A stretch of DNA of 8,631 bases from contig JAGHGS010000177.1 of assembly GCA_017888105.1 (NCBI GenBank), forward strand, positions 1 to 8,631, given 5' to 3'. The translations under genes and the position numbers were made by a program. Source of the DNA: Bacilli bacterium (GTDB taxonomy: Bacteria > Bacillota_I > Bacilli_A > RF39 > UBA660). Numbering within the stretch: the first letter of the stretch is position 1; every line of letters begins with the position of its first letter. Positions 1 to 7,022 of this stretch are shown here, in pieces. The notes beneath the pieces were generated by a model. It saw only the letters and a list, made by a program, of their open reading frames with translations. It was not told the origin of the DNA and searched no databases.

Positions 1-1777
1 GATAATTCGAACATGCAACAAACTCTCCATACTTTCCTTTACGAACAACTAAATCATTGCCACATTCCGGACAAATCTCTCCCGTTTTTTCTGGTTCTTT
101 TTTCTCCATTTCTTTAAATGCTTTTTCAACCAAAGGAGCAAACTCATCATAAAATTTTTGTAAAACAAGAATATTATTAATTTTATGATCCGCAATTTCA
201 TCAAGTTCCGTTTCCATATTTGCCGTATATTCTACATTTACAATATTACTAAAAAATTCTTGTAATTTATCCGTTGTTTCAAAACCAATGTCGGTTGGAT
301 AAAACTTTTTATCTTCAAGCTTAACATAACCACGATCAAGAATCGTTTTCATAATCGTTGCATAGGTACTAGGTCTACCAATCCCCAAAGACTCCATTTC
401 TTTAATTAAACTTGCTTCTGTATATCTTGGTGCTGGTTTTGTAAAATGTTGAAATTTTTCTATTTTATCTGCTACAACCTCATCGCTATTATAATTTTTA
501 AAATCAGGAAGAATCACATCTTCACTATCTTCATATTCACCATAAACTTTTAAATATCCATCAAATTTCAAAACACTTCCGGTAGCTTTAAACAAATATC
601 CATTATTCTCCAAATCAACCGTTGTTGCTAACGTTTTCGCACTACTCATTAAGTAAGCTAAGCTTCGAATATAAATTAAACGATATAATTTATATTCATC
701 ATTACTTAAATACTCTTTAATAGATTCTGGCGTACGCATAATACTCGTTGGTCTGATTGCCTCATGAGCATCTTGTGCTCCCTTAGGTTCTTTACTAGAT
801 TTTACACTTCCTACGTATTCGCTACCATATTTATCTTTAATATAATTTTTTGTATCACTCACAAATACATCAGAAAGTCTTGTAGAATCGGTACGCATAT
901 AAGTAATTAAACCAACCGTTTCACTTCCTATATTCATACCTTCATATAGTTTTTGAGCAATTTGCATGGTTTTACTGGATGAAAAATTAAGACGATTCGC
1001 TGCCATTTGTTGCAAAGTAGAAGTACGAAAAGGATCTTTAGGCTTTTTCATTTTTTCTTTTTCTTCTACATGTTTAATCTTAAAAGATAAAGATAATTTA
1101 CCTAATATTTCATCCGCTTCTTCTTCATTTTTAATTTCAATCTTTTTACCTTGATATTTTTCTAAACTTGCTTTAAAAGTTTTAAAATCTGCTTCAATCG
1201 TCCAATACTCTTCAGGAACAAAAGCAAGAATTTCTCTTTCTCGATCAACGATAAGTTTTAAAGCAACACTTTGAACTCTTCCGGCACTTTTTCCTCCTGT
1301 TTTTCTCTGCATAAGTTTTGAAAGACGAAAACCAATAATCCGATCAAGCATTCTTCTTGTCTCTTGACTTTTCACTAAATCCATATCAATCTTTCGAGGA
1401 TGATGAATTGCATCAATAACAACATCTTTGGTAATCTCATTAAATACAACTCTCTCGCTTTTTTGTTCATCTAAACCAAGTTCATCATATAAATGCCAAG
1501 ATATAGCTTCCCCTTCTCGGTCTGGATCGGTAGCAAGAATTACTTTATCCGCTGCTTTTGCCATTTTCTTTAAAGCAGCAATCTCGCGACCTTTTCCTTT
1601 AATAGGAATATAATTTGGTTTAAACCCATTTTCAATATCAATTCCAAGACCATATTTACCAGTAGTGGCTAAATCTCTAATATGTCCTTTACTAGATACA
1701 ACATGATAATTACTACCTAAATATTTTTCTATTGTCTTACTTTTCGCTGGTGACTCAACGATAACTAATTCACTCAT
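1..1777 (-). CDS. topA: DNA topoisomerase I (type IA), 3' end cut by window edge
   Basis: Relaxes negatively supercoiled DNA by transient single-strand cleavage through a 5'-phosphotyrosine. 592 residues are present; the C-terminus lies beyond the left edge. The N-terminal Toprim domain shows the glutamate motif IVESPAKSKTI (residues 6-16) and the metal-binding TDPDREGE (83-90). The arch and catalytic domains follow, with SAGRVQSVAL at 164-173 and the active-site tyrosine Y293 in GLITYMRTDS; the downstream GAQDAHEAIRPT is also typical. A C-terminal zinc finger begins at C569-x2-C572, with C589 as third ligand, and is cut by the window edge. The ATG is preceded by AAAGGA at good spacing, and the start matches the usual MSxLVIVESPAK N-terminus. 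Only 12 bases separate it from the stop of the LtaS-like gene, so it is probably the last or a late gene of the rbgA-rnhB-ltaS-topA transcript. topA downstream of rbgA/rnhB is the Bacillus arrangement, although dprA is missing here. Confidence 0.97.
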   Translation of the reverse strand, partial: MSELVIVESPAKSKTIEKYLGSNYHVVSSKGHIRDLATTGKYGLGIDIENGFKPNYIPIKGKGREIAALKKMAKAADKVILATDPDREGEAISWHLYDELGLDEQKSERVVFNEITKDVVIDAIHHPRKIDMDLVKSQETRRMLDRIIGFRLSKLMQRKTGGKSAGRVQSVALKLIVDREREILAFVPEEYWTIEADFKTFKASLEKYQGKKIEIKNEEEADEILGKLSLSFKIKHVEEKEKMKKPKDPFRTSTLQQMAANRLNFSSSKTMQIAQKLYEGMNIGSETVGLITYMRTDSTRLSDVFVSDTKNYIKDKYGSEYVGSVKSSKEPKGAQDAHEAIRPTSIMRTPESIKEYLSNDEYKLYRLIYIRSLAYLMSSAKTLATTVDLENNGYLFKATGSVLKFDGYLKVYGEYEDSEDVILPDFKNYNSDEVVADKIEKFQHFTKPAPRYTEASLIKEMESLGIGRPSTYATIMKTILDRGYVKLEDKKFYPTDIGFETTDKLQEFFSNIVNVEYTANMETELDEIADHKINNILVLQKFYDEFAPLVEKAFKEMEKKEPEKTGEICPECGNDLVVRKGKYGEFVACSNY

Positions 1778-1789
1778 AATATTTCCTTT

Positions 1790-3844
1790 CTATTCGGAAG
1801 TGGTATGATTGTTATTTAAAGCTTTCTCTAAATAACGAAAGTAGTTTTTACGAATTGCTAAACCACTCATTTCTAATTTTAACCTCACTTCAGTATTAAT
1901 TGCAAGTATTTCTTCATCAGTATACGTATTATTTGTATAATAATGGATTTCATTTGTACTCGCATTATAAAAAGCATTTTCATTTTTCCATGATCCATCA
2001 ATAAAAATAACCAAAGATTCATGCTCTTTACTTAAAGCATCCGTTCCCATATAAAGCCTTGAATCATAATCTAAATTAAAAAGATTGGCAACTGTTGGTA
2101 AAATATCAATATAACTAGTATAAGTATCAATTTCTTGACTCTCAAATTCACTATTATAAATAATAAGAGGAATCCGATCGGCATTATTATCAACACTTAA
2201 ATCATTTTCTAAGGCAACATTAATTTTCTCAGTATCAATCGAATAAGGATAATGATCACCAAATAAAACAATTACAGTATCATCTAAAATACCTCGTTCT
2301 TCTAATCCATCAAGTAAAATACCGATTGCTTGATCAACCACTTTTAATTTTGACATATATCTTTTAAGCTCCATCGAATAATCTTCTGGAAACAAATCCA
2401 TATACATATCTCCATATTTACTAGACATATTATAAGGCATATGTGAAGTAACTGTGGTAATAAAACTCATGAATGGTTGATCGACTCCATTCTGATCAAT
2501 AATCTTTAAATATTGTTCCATCAATTCCCCATCACTAGGCCAAGTATCATAAGCAGGATAATTATAGCTAAAATCTAAATCCAAATCAACCGCATCATAA
2601 AAAGTACCACTACCCATATTTTTATGAATTACACTCCGATCATAATACCAATCATAATAATCATGAAAACTATTAGTAATATATCCTTTATTATTAAATA
2701 AATTGAAAATACTTTCAAAATAAGTATTATTTTGATAAACATTTGCTGTACAATTATTATTAATAGAATACAAACTTATAATAGCACTCATCTCATTATT
2801 TCCAGTACTACAAATATTTCGAGGTGAATAATTATTGGTAAAATGAAGTCCATTTTCAACTAAACGATGAATATTTGGATAATACTCTTCATTTAACATA
2901 ATTTCATTTCCAGACTCTACCATAATAACAATTAAATTTTTTCCTTCGAATACACCAGTATATTCATTCGTTGTTGTTGCAGTATTGCTAATAAAATATT
3001 TATTTAAAGCATTTAATTCTTCATCCTTCTCATTATTAATAAGATCAAGCCAAGTCGTATTATTAATATTCGAATGATATTTCACCTTTTCGATCTCTGG
3101 ATCATCACCATGATCCGGTTCTAAATCATCTGGATCAAGTTCGATACTAGAAAAAGACTCTCCAGGGAAAAAATATTCTTTAATATCTAAAATTCCATAG
3201 AAAGTAAACCCAAAATTACGAACAACCAAACTCGCATTTGTCGGCTTCTTAAACAACTCATAAGTACTGATCGCTTGATATTTATCTTGCATAAATGGTA
3301 CTTTTAAAGTAACACAATAAAGTAGTCCTAATAAAACAAGAAGAAAAACAGGAACCATTTTCATTAAAACTACAAGATGAGTCAATTTCTTTTTTGGCAT
3401 TTTTAAACAAACTTTTTTATCAAGAAAGATATAATAAATAAGCAACAAGAAAAAAGGAATGACCATCAAATAAAAAGTCCATTCAAAACTAGCTAAAAAA
3501 TCTTTAATATAACTAGAAACAGCTCCCAACTGAGTATTTGTACTAATACTTGCATAAACCCCTAAAAAATTATGAAAACCTAATTCTGCAATTCCATAAA
3601 TCGTCACAATAAATACAAGAATCAAATTAAGTATTTTAGTAAGTAATCTTGGTAAAAAAGAAAAAAGATAGCCAAAAAATAAAGCCACAAGATTAAGTCC
3701 TAAAAAAACTCGTAAACTAGCGACACTAAATATAGATATACCATCAATAAGATGAAAAAGAATTTCTAATAGCAAAAAGGAAACTAGCAATAAAAAATAA
3801 TTATGAAATACTCTGCTAGCCCACAACTTCTTTATTTTCTTCAC
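1790..3844 (-). CDS. LTA synthase family membrane sulfatase (phosphoglycerol transferase)
   Basis: A 684-residue membrane protein with LtaS architecture: about five N-terminal membrane helices (near residues 13-33, 41-64, 69-90, 121-140, 157-177), an acidic linker at 233-252, then an extracellular alkaline-phosphatase/sulfatase domain from about 300. Visible metal and catalytic residues are E310 in IVIMVESGNE, the probable nucleophile T347 in NICSTGNNE, H468 in TSHMPY, and D530-H531 in LFGDHYPYS. W435 (YDTW) may be the substrate-contact Trp. The family transfers glycerol-phosphate from phosphatidylglycerol to build lipoteichoic acid or related polymers. The sequence around T347 differs from the classical QTGQGKTSDSE, so a different glycerophosphate acceptor is possible and the ltaS symbol is withheld. 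The start is GTG, 29 bases inside rnhB, with GGAGGAG seven bases upstream; this indicates tight translational coupling. Its place between rnhB and topA, where dprA might be expected, is unusual. Confidence 0.9.
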   Translation of the reverse strand: MKKIKKLWASRVFHNYFLLLVSFLLLEILFHLIDGISIFSVASLRVFLGLNLVALFFGYLFSFLPRLLTKILNLILVFIVTIYGIAELGFHNFLGVYASISTNTQLGAVSSYIKDFLASFEWTFYLMVIPFFLLLIYYIFLDKKVCLKMPKKKLTHLVVLMKMVPVFLLVLLGLLYCVTLKVPFMQDKYQAISTYELFKKPTNASLVVRNFGFTFYGILDIKEYFFPGESFSSIELDPDDLEPDHGDDPEIEKVKYHSNINNTTWLDLINNEKDEELNALNKYFISNTATTTNEYTGVFEGKNLIVIMVESGNEIMLNEEYYPNIHRLVENGLHFTNNYSPRNICSTGNNEMSAIISLYSINNNCTANVYQNNTYFESIFNLFNNKGYITNSFHDYYDWYYDRSVIHKNMGSGTFYDAVDLDLDFSYNYPAYDTWPSDGELMEQYLKIIDQNGVDQPFMSFITTVTSHMPYNMSSKYGDMYMDLFPEDYSMELKRYMSKLKVVDQAIGILLDGLEERGILDDTVIVLFGDHYPYSIDTEKINVALENDLSVDNNADRIPLIIYNSEFESQEIDTYTSYIDILPTVANLFNLDYDSRLYMGTDALSKEHESLVIFIDGSWKNENAFYNASTNEIHYYTNNTYTDEEILAINTEVRLKLEMSGLAIRKNYFRYLEKALNNNHTTSE

Positions 3845-4469
3845 TACTTAACTCCTCCAAAACGTATTTAACCGGTTTAAACGTCATCCGATACTCTTTA
3901 GTTATACCATATTTTTTAATTAATTCCAAATGTTCTTTAGTTGGATAACCTTTATTTTTTTTATAATGATACTCTGGATATTTTTGATCGAACTCATACA
4001 TAATATGATCCCTTGTCACCTTTGCAATCACACTAGCAGCAGCAATTGATAAAGAAAGAGCATCTCCATGAATAATTGGACGAGATGGAATATCAATATC
4101 ATTTAAACTCATTGCATCACTCAAAATATATTCTGGCGGAATAGATAAATTTTCTAAAGCAATATACATAGCTTTTCTACTTGCCTCTAATATATTGATA
4201 CGATCAATTTCTTCCGCACTAACAATACCGACTCCAATACTTACTGCTTCTTTCTGTAAAATTTGAAAAAAAGCCTCTCTTTTCTTCTCAGATAATTGCT
4301 TCGAATCATTAAGACCTTCCAAATGATAATTTTTTGGAAGAATCACAGCCGCTGCAACAACCGGTCCTACCAAAGGTCCTCGTCCTGCTTCATCAACTCC
4401 CGCAATTAAAGTAATATTATTTTTATATAATTCCCGTTCATATTTAAGTAAATTAGAACTCATGATCAA
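3816..4469 (-). CDS. rnhB: Ribonuclease HII
   Basis: Cleaves the RNA strand of RNA-DNA hybrids and nicks at single ribonucleotides misincorporated in DNA, in the cytoplasm. 217 residues. The DEDD catalytic set is visible: D26 and E27 in AGVDEAGRGPLVGPVV, D118 in LSDAM, and D136 in HGDALSLSIAAAS. Further family motifs are LNDSKQLSEKKRE (53-65), IAKVTRD (148-154) and KNKGYPTKEHL (171-181). It lacks the roughly 60-residue N-terminal extension of the Bacillus subtilis enzyme and is close to the E. coli length. The start is ambiguous: a TTG at 4469 has AAGGAG at six bases, whereas the ATG at 4463 (two codons later) has it at twelve. Either start overlaps the 3' end of rbgA (17 or 11 bases), and the LtaS-like gene overlaps its own end by 29 bases, so three genes are coupled. 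Confidence 0.95.
   Translation of the reverse strand: MIMSSNLLKYERELYKNNITLIAGVDEAGRGPLVGPVVAAAVILPKNYHLEGLNDSKQLSEKKREAFFQILQKEAVSIGVGIVSAEEIDRINILEASRKAMYIALENLSIPPEYILSDAMSLNDIDIPSRPIIHGDALSLSIAAASVIAKVTRDHIMYEFDQKYPEYHYKKNKGYPTKEHLELIKKYGITKEYRMTFKPVKYVLEELSSEENKEVVG
3852..3858 (-). promoter_or_regulatory. Ribosome-binding site fixing the GTG start of the LtaS-like gene
   Basis: GGAGGAG on the minus strand lies seven bases before the GTG at 3844, inside the 3' end of rnhB. It supports the overlapping non-ATG start; the MKKIKKLW beginning gives a positive cytoplasmic N-terminus before the first membrane helix. Confidence 0.8.
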
Positions 4470-5304
4470 ATACGACTCCTTTTATATATTCTCCTTTTAT
4501 ATCATTAATAATTTTATTACTAACTCGTTCATAATCAATTTCTCCACCACGAATTGCCCCCATACTTTTAGCAATCACTTCATAAGCAAGTTCAATATCA
4601 AGTTCCACTGGATTTGGCATAACACCATATCTTTCTCTTAATTTATCGGGATAATACTTATTTAATTTCTTTAAAATATGAACAGCCACTTCATTTTCAT
4701 CTAATATTTCCGTCTTAATTGCACTAAAACTAGCTAAATTTAAAGCTACTTCTTGTTGTTCTAATTTAGGCCATAAAATACCTGGAGTATCAAGTAAAAT
4801 AATATTATGTTTTGTATTAAGCCAAACAAGCCCTTTTGTTACTCCTGGCCGGTTTCCTACTTCTGCTACTTTTCTTCCCACCATTTTATTAATGAGGGTA
4901 GACTTTCCTACATTTGGAATACCCACAACCAAAACACGAACATCTTTCTTCATCAAACCTTTTTCTTCTCTTTTTTCTTGAAGCTCTCGAGCTAGTTCAT
5001 GCGTAACACTCACAATCTTTAAGATATCTTCCTCTTTATTTAAATCAACCAGTAAAGTCTTTGTCCCTAAATTCTCATAATATTTAACCCATCTTAAAGC
5101 CATCTCTTCATCTGCTAAATCTTTCTTTGTCATAATAAGAATTTTGGGTTTATTTCCAATAATATCATAAATATTGGCTATTTTACTAGATTTAGGAATA
5201 CGACTATCAACTAATTCATAAACCACATCAATGTGTTTATACTCCTTTTGCATTAACCTCTTAGCTTTCGCCATATGTCCTGGATACCAATTAATATTTG
5301 TCAT
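4453..5304 (-). CDS. rbgA: Ribosome biogenesis GTPase RbgA (YlqF)
   Basis: A circularly permuted GTPase needed for late assembly of the 50S ribosomal subunit. With the start at 5304 the protein is 283 residues and begins MTNINWYPGHMAKAKR, the RbgA signature, with the catalytic-type histidine at H10. The permuted G motifs appear in the expected order: G4 TKKD (59-62), G1 GIPNVGKS (128-135), G2 in RPGVTKG (152-158) and G3 DTPG (172-175). The C-terminal RNA-binding helical domain follows (about 200-283). An in-frame ATG at 5319 would add five residues, but its only purine-rich site (AGGGA) touches the ATG, whereas the 5304 ATG has GGAAGTGG five bases upstream. The G4 lysine-rich TKKD in place of NKxD is a mild deviation. 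It sits next to the rplS-lepB cluster as in other Bacillota, but a truncated rhuM gene now lies between lepB and it. Confidence 0.95.
   Translation of the reverse strand: MTNINWYPGHMAKAKRLMQKEYKHIDVVYELVDSRIPKSSKIANIYDIIGNKPKILIMTKKDLADEEMALRWVKYYENLGTKTLLVDLNKEEDILKIVSVTHELARELQEKREEKGLMKKDVRVLVVGIPNVGKSTLINKMVGRKVAEVGNRPGVTKGLVWLNTKHNIILLDTPGILWPKLEQQEVALNLASFSAIKTEILDENEVAVHILKKLNKYYPDKLRERYGVMPNPVELDIELAYEVIAKSMGAIRGGEIDYERVSNKIINDIKGEYIKGVVFDHEF
4476..4481 (-). promoter_or_regulatory. Ribosome-binding site of rnhB, inside rbgA
   Basis: AAGGAG lies within the last codons of rbgA. The spacing is six bases to a TTG (4469) and twelve to an ATG (4463). It favours the TTG by spacing, while codon preference favours the ATG. 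Confidence 0.6.
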
Positions 5305-5309
5305 TTTTA

Positions 5310-5317
5310 CCACTTCC
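5310..5317 (-). promoter_or_regulatory. Ribosome-binding site deciding the rbgA start
   Basis: GGAAGTGG lies five bases upstream of the ATG at 5304. It begins inside the alternative upstream ATG codon, so that earlier ATG is unlikely to be used. Confidence 0.55.
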
Positions 5318-5330
5318 ATTCCCTATCATT

Positions 5331-6008
5331 TCAGTTAGTTAAGCCCATATGCTCTTTATCAGAATCAACTCTATTATATATAATTTCAGCTGCTGTTTGA
5401 CCAGTTATTGCATAATGCAACTTGTTCTGTACAGTTTTAAAAAATTCTTTTGTTATTTCTGAATCTTTGTCATAATCAACACTACATGAAGAATACATAT
5501 CAGTGATTTTTTGATAAAATCTTCTTTCACTAGAACGAATATTTCTAATACGCTCTAACATTTCCTCAAAATAATCTTCACCAAATATATAATTTGGATT
5601 TTTTAATCTTTCATCATCCATAGCAAAACCTTTAATCATATATTCTTTTAAAACTTTTGTAGCCCAAATTCTAAAATTTGTTGCCTTCTTTGAATTAACA
5701 CGATAACCAACAGCAATAATCATGTCTAAATTATATATTTTAGGTTTTCTTCCCCCAGAACTTATGTCGGAAATTCCGACGGAAGTCTCTTCATTAAGTT
5801 TGCCTTCTTTTAAAATATTATTTATATAGTCTGTAATTGTACTTCTAGCAGTATCAAATAATTCTGCAATCAGGCCTTGTGTTAACCACAAATCATTATT
5901 AATTAACATTACACTAATTTTAACATTATCATTTCCATCTTTATATATTAAAAAATCATGTGTTGTCGTTTGTAATGAGTCATTATCATTTCTTATTTTT
6001 CCATTCAT
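5331..6008 (-). CDS. RhuM family protein, C-terminally truncated (probable decaying gene)
   Basis: 225 residues matching the N-terminal two thirds of the virulence RhuM family (named after a Salmonella SPI-3 gene; biochemical function not established; often in mobile islands and beside type I restriction genes). Visible family blocks are LWLTQGLIAELFDTARSTITDYI (40-62, a helix-turn-helix-like segment), IYNLDMIIAVGYRVNSKKATNFRIWATKVLKEYMIKGFAMDDERL split over 91-135, DYFEEMLERIRNIRSSERRFYQKI (145-168) and TAAEIIYNRVD (205-215). Family members are about 330-350 residues from memory; this one ends HMGLTN followed by TGA, where relatives continue MGLTxW and about 100 more residues. The ATG has GAAGGTG at about seven bases, so it may still be translated. 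Its stop lies 26 bases before the rbgA start, so the rest of the gene has been lost. Its TGA stop is unlike the TAA/TAG of its neighbours. Confidence 0.8.
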   Translation of the reverse strand: MNGKIRNDNDSLQTTTHDFLIYKDGNDNVKISVMLINNDLWLTQGLIAELFDTARSTITDYINNILKEGKLNEETSVGISDISSGGRKPKIYNLDMIIAVGYRVNSKKATNFRIWATKVLKEYMIKGFAMDDERLKNPNYIFGEDYFEEMLERIRNIRSSERRFYQKITDMYSSCSVDYDKDSEITKEFFKTVQNKLHYAITGQTAAEIIYNRVDSDKEHMGLTN

Positions 6009-6090
6009 AAATTACACCTTCTTTCTAAATAAAAGTCTCAGTTTACTTAAAACAAAGATTATTAATTATTATTTTTGCCATTAGCATTAC

Positions 6091-6096
6091 ATTATA
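6091..6096 (-). promoter_or_regulatory. Possible -10 box upstream of the rhuM-like gene
   Basis: TATAAT on the minus strand, about 83 bases before the rhuM-like ATG. No acceptable -35 is seen at 16-18 bases and there is no TG extension. In DNA this AT-rich, chance occurrence is likely. Confidence 0.25.
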
Positions 6097-6125
6097 TTCT
6101 CGTATAATTTATACCACACATTGTC

Positions 6126-6282
6126 ACATAACATCATCAGGTAATATATAATTTTTAATAGCATCTGAAACCGATTTTCAATCTTTAAATTTTGCAAAAT
6201 CAGAAATACAAATATAATCGTTATTATTTATATTTGCTATATTGACTTTTATATCCTGAACTTGAATAACTGTATTTTTCAT
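6126..6282 (-). pseudogene. KilA-N domain protein remnant with in-frame stops
   Basis: Read from the ATG at 6282, the first 34 codons resemble the start of KilA-N domain proteins of phages and large DNA viruses: MKNTVIQVQDIKVNIANI, then NNNDYICISDFAKFKD, comparable with the family pattern of a short beta hairpin followed by DYISLTDIAKYKN. A TGA interrupts codon 35 (6178-6180), after which the same frame continues KSVSDAIKNYIL, comparable with the family's DVIKNWLR. A second TGA follows 14 codons later and all similarity is then lost. The ribosome-binding site GAGGTGA (6292-6298) is still intact, so the loss of function looks fairly recent. Family members run on for 150 or more residues. The identification rests on about 45 residues matched from memory, so it is moderate. 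It lies directly upstream of the rhuM-like gene in the same orientation. Confidence 0.6.
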
Positions 6283-6390
6283 CTATATATTCACCTCTTT
6301 TTATATAATCATGAATAATTATTTTTATAATTCTTGATATTTTTTAATAAAAAAACATTGACCATAATTTTCTAAAGAAAAATGAACGAT

Positions 6391-6402
6391 TAAACATGTT
6401 TA
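6391..6402. repeat. Perfect 12-base palindrome, possible operator
   Basis: TAAACATGTTTA equals its own reverse complement. It lies about 15 bases downstream of the probable transcription start of the extended -10 promoter at 6423-6431, beside a second dyad. The position suits a repressor site, but no regulator gene survives in the window to pair with it. Confidence 0.45.
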
Positions 6403-6405
6403 CGC

Positions 6406-6420
6406 TTACATATCCTGTAA
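6406..6420. repeat. Inverted repeat TTACA-N5-TGTAA, possible operator
   Basis: Perfect five-base arms around a five-base centre. The site overlaps the start point predicted from the -10 at 6423-6428, where a bound repressor would block initiation. Together with the 12-base palindrome three bases away it forms a paired dyad of the kind found in phage and mobile-element control regions. Confidence 0.45.
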
Positions 6421-6422
6421 CA

Positions 6423-6431
6423 ATTATATCA
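6423..6431 (-). promoter_or_regulatory. Extended -10 promoter at the head of the decayed islet
   Basis: TGA followed directly by TATAAT on the minus strand is a consensus TGn extended -10. The 17-base position upstream holds only a T run, so no -35 is recognised. Expected start is near 6416, inside the dyad. It could serve the KilA-N remnant, the rhuM-like gene or the rbgA-to-topA genes beyond. Confidence 0.5.
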
Positions 6432-6468
6432 TATTTCCTTTTCAAAAAAAATAAAAAAAGAGAAAATA

Positions 6469-6951
6469 TTATTCTACTTTCCCAATTTTTCCAAAAGGAT
6501 ACATAATAAAATTTGTTGCTCCCTTAATTTCACTACGATGAACAGTTCCAAAAGCACGACTATCAAGCGAAATAATCCGATTATCTCCTAAAACAAAATA
6601 TTCGTCTTCTCCCAATGTAATTGGATCAATATTATAAGTAATACCATATCCATAAGGATCATCTAACAATTCATCATTAATATAAATTTCATTATTTTTA
6701 ATTTCAATAGTTTCCCCAGGAAGCCCAATAACTCTTTTAATTAATTCACTATCTTCCTCTTCTAATTTTACAACAATAATATCAAAGCGATCAATATCAC
6801 TCAGTTTATTTAAAAGCATAATTTCATTTCCTTCAAGCGTTGGATACATGGAATTGCCATTTACTTTAACTGGTGTAATAATAAAAGTTCGAACAAAAAC
6901 CACAACAACAATAATAATGATATAAGGAACTAAGCTCTTTAGAATCTTCAT
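6469..6951 (-). CDS. lepB: Signal peptidase I
   Basis: Membrane-anchored serine protease (S26) that removes signal peptides from secreted proteins on the outer face of the membrane. 160 residues, a short Gram-positive type. One N-terminal membrane anchor spans about residues 8-26. Catalytic Ser S34 lies in NGNSMYPTL and the general-base Lys K72 in LIKRVIGLPGE; box E is GDNRIISLDSRAFG (122-135). The ATG has GGAGGA six bases upstream, and a good promoter (6980-7008) and terminator (7023-7047) separate it from rplS, so it has its own transcription start. rplS-lepB-rbgA is a recurring order in Bacillota. After its TAA there is only a T-rich stretch without a compact hairpin, so read-through towards rbgA is possible. 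Confidence 0.95.
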   Translation of the reverse strand: MKILKSLVPYIIIIVVVVFVRTFIITPVKVNGNSMYPTLEGNEIMLLNKLSDIDRFDIIVVKLEEEDSELIKRVIGLPGETIEIKNNEIYINDELLDDPYGYGITYNIDPITLGEDEYFVLGDNRIISLDSRAFGTVHRSEIKGATNFIMYPFGKIGKVE

Positions 6952-6979
6952 CTTTTATCCTCCTATATACACATAAAAT

Positions 6980-7008
6980 ATAGTATCACTTTTTTTTAAT
7001 TTCTTCAA
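6980..7008 (-). promoter_or_regulatory. lepB promoter (sigma-A type, extended -10)
   Basis: -35 TTGAAG (7003-7008), a 17-base spacer, and -10 TACTAT (6980-6985) preceded by TGA, giving an extended -10. Expected start is near 6973, about 22 bases before the lepB ATG, with AGGAGGA between them. Confidence 0.75.
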
Positions 7009-7022
7009 TCTTTTTCCCAAAG

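Larger units (their letters stand above)
6009..6468. other. 460-base gene-poor gap between lepB and the rhuM-like gene
   Basis: No intact gene is visible on either strand. On the minus strand it contains, in transcription order, the T-rich end of the lepB message, an extended -10 promoter (6423-6431), two palindromes (6391-6420), a KilA-N remnant (about 6126-6282) and a possible weak -10 for the rhuM-like gene (6091-6096). It is even more AT-rich than its surroundings. I read it as eroded mobile DNA. Confidence 0.6.

Noticed and set aside
966..1613. Two short plus-strand open frames opposite topA (966-1154 and 1428-1613)
   Set aside because: They lie wholly antisense to a well-supported topA frame, have no convincing ribosome-binding site and read as low-complexity shadow translations.
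5331..6282. Use of genetic code 4 (TGA = Trp) by the whole organism
   Set aside because: All conserved Trp positions in topA, the LtaS-like gene, rbgA and rplS are TGG, whereas a low-GC code-4 genome would use many TGA; the few TGA codons lie only in the decaying islet.
6344..6397. A 17-codon minus-strand frame (MFNRSFFFRKLWSMFFY) starting inside the 12-base palindrome
   Set aside because: No ribosome-binding site at usable distance, no recognised family and a very short length; probably chance.
5305..6445. Attachment-site direct repeats flanking the islet
   Set aside because: Comparing both edges gave only a short shared ATGATA-like stretch, which is expected by chance in such AT-rich DNA.
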